From: Bacteroidota bacterium
GTDB taxonomy: Bacteria > Bacteroidota > Bacteroidia > Flavobacteriales > Flavobacteriaceae
Direction of reading: 5' to 3'
DNA length: 7,432 bases
Assembly: GCA_018656255.1 (NCBI GenBank)
Contig: JABHYI010000294.1
Span: 1-7,432, forward strand
The notes under the pieces were generated by a model, which did not search any database, was not told where the DNA came from, and saw only the letters and a program-made list of their open reading frames with translations. A program made the position numbers and the translations under genes. Of the stretch, positions 6,935 through 7,432 are shown piece by piece (position 1 is the first letter of the stretch; the number at the start of each line of letters is the position of its first letter).

Positions 6935-7432
6935 TTATTGTTTGGCTGTAATTTCTATTTCAAACACTAGGTCAGAGTTTGGAGGAATTACATTCCCAGC
7001 TCCGCGTTCACCATATCCAAGATATGATGGTACAAAAGCAGTAACTTTATCACCAACAGACATCATAAGCAGCGCCTCAAGAAATCCTGGATTTAACTGC
7101 GCATCTTTACTACATGTCATAGCAATAGGAGCGTACCCATTTTGAGCTTCACGTTGCGGGTTGATCATGTTGTAATCTCTAGCCAAAATCACTCTATTTG
7201 TATCAAATAACATTCCGTTATCTTCCAAAAAACCTGCATAGTTTACAAGTACTTTAGTACCCTCTGCTGGACGTTGGTTTTGTGTTTTGGTATCCCAGTG
7301 TACTTTAAGTCCAGAAGGTAGTGTTTGGGCATCTTGTTTTAATGAATCAAATTTTGCTTTCATACCATCCGCATATTTTGTGATGGCTGCTTTTTTTGCT
7401 TTATTTTCATCTTCAACCTTCGTCATAGCATC
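6935..7432 (-). CDS. FKBP-type peptidyl-prolyl cis-trans isomerase domain (5' end outside window)
   Basis: The frame runs from the right edge to a stop at 6935. A Met at 7426 is possible, but the frame stays open upstream of it (Asp-Ala precede) and neither a signal peptide nor a promoter is visible, so the true start probably lies outside. Numbering from that Met, residues 1-35 are a charged Lys/Ala-rich, probably helical linker. TLPSGLKV then leads into an FKBP domain (about 55-160). Its landmarks are VLVNYAGFLEDNG, LFDTN, NPGFLEALLMMSVGD, FVPSYLGYGERGAGNVIPP and LVFEIEI. The conserved Trp of the VIxGW motif is Phe here (F115), and the stretch between FDT and that motif is about 15 residues longer than in a minimal FKBP. 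From memory, flavobacterial proteins with this linker and domain carry an N-terminal cyclophilin domain, making a two-domain proline isomerase. That N-terminal part cannot be seen here. Confidence 0.9.
   Translation of the reverse strand, partial: DAMTKVEDENKAKKAAITKYADGMKAKFDSLKQDAQTLPSGLKVHWDTKTQNQRPAEGTKVLVNYAGFLEDNGMLFDTNRVILARDYNMINPQREAQNGYAPIAMTCSKDAQLNPGFLEALLMMSVGDKVTAFVPSYLGYGERGAGNVIPPNSDLVFEIEITAKQ

Overview
The window looks like chromosomal DNA from a member of the Bacteroidota, most likely a marine-type Flavobacteriia. The evidence is AT-rich DNA, start codons with no purine-rich Shine-Dalgarno sequence, a TAnnTTTG-type -7 promoter element in front of the plus-strand gene, exported proteins with short MKK/MNT signal peptides ending near AQ or SQ, and a DUF3810 membrane protein, a family I know from this phylum. 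No mobile element, CRISPR array, rRNA or tRNA was seen.

Layout. Positions 1-5222 form a minus-strand block. In transcription order it holds a DUF3810 membrane protein with an HExxH zinc-peptidase signature (5222-4152), a 115-bp gap, a 989-residue exported tandem amidohydrolase (4036-1067), and, 21 bp further on, a second exported amidohydrolase-like gene (from 1045) that runs off the left edge. A 181-bp divergent intergenic region separates the DUF3810 gene from a plus-strand pepD-type M20C dipeptidase gene (start best placed at 5404, stop 6855). A strong bidirectional terminator hairpin (6879-6916) lies between pepD and a convergent minus-strand gene at the right edge. That gene's visible part is an FKBP-type peptidyl-prolyl isomerase domain; it is open at the edge and is probably the C-terminal part of a larger, perhaps cyclophilin-FKBP, protein.

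The most interesting content is the amidohydrolase pair. The two genes encode three related amidohydrolase barrels, but only the C-terminal half of the 989-residue protein keeps the metal ligands (H627, H629, H779, H805, D859). By my alignment, the N-terminal half of that protein and the neighbouring protein have lost every one of these ligands while keeping an open reading frame and the fold signature. This suggests an exported assembly of one catalytic and two pseudoenzyme modules.

Most of the genes concern peptides or amide bonds: exported amidohydrolases, a putative membrane zinc peptidase, a cytosolic dipeptidase and a proline isomerase. A role in peptide breakdown and protein quality control is a reasonable theme. 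Only the two amidohydrolase genes look like a clear operon, and the shared theme is an inference. The plus-strand reading frames opposite the minus-strand genes are shadows and are not annotated. No gene-free stretch exceeds 300 bases.
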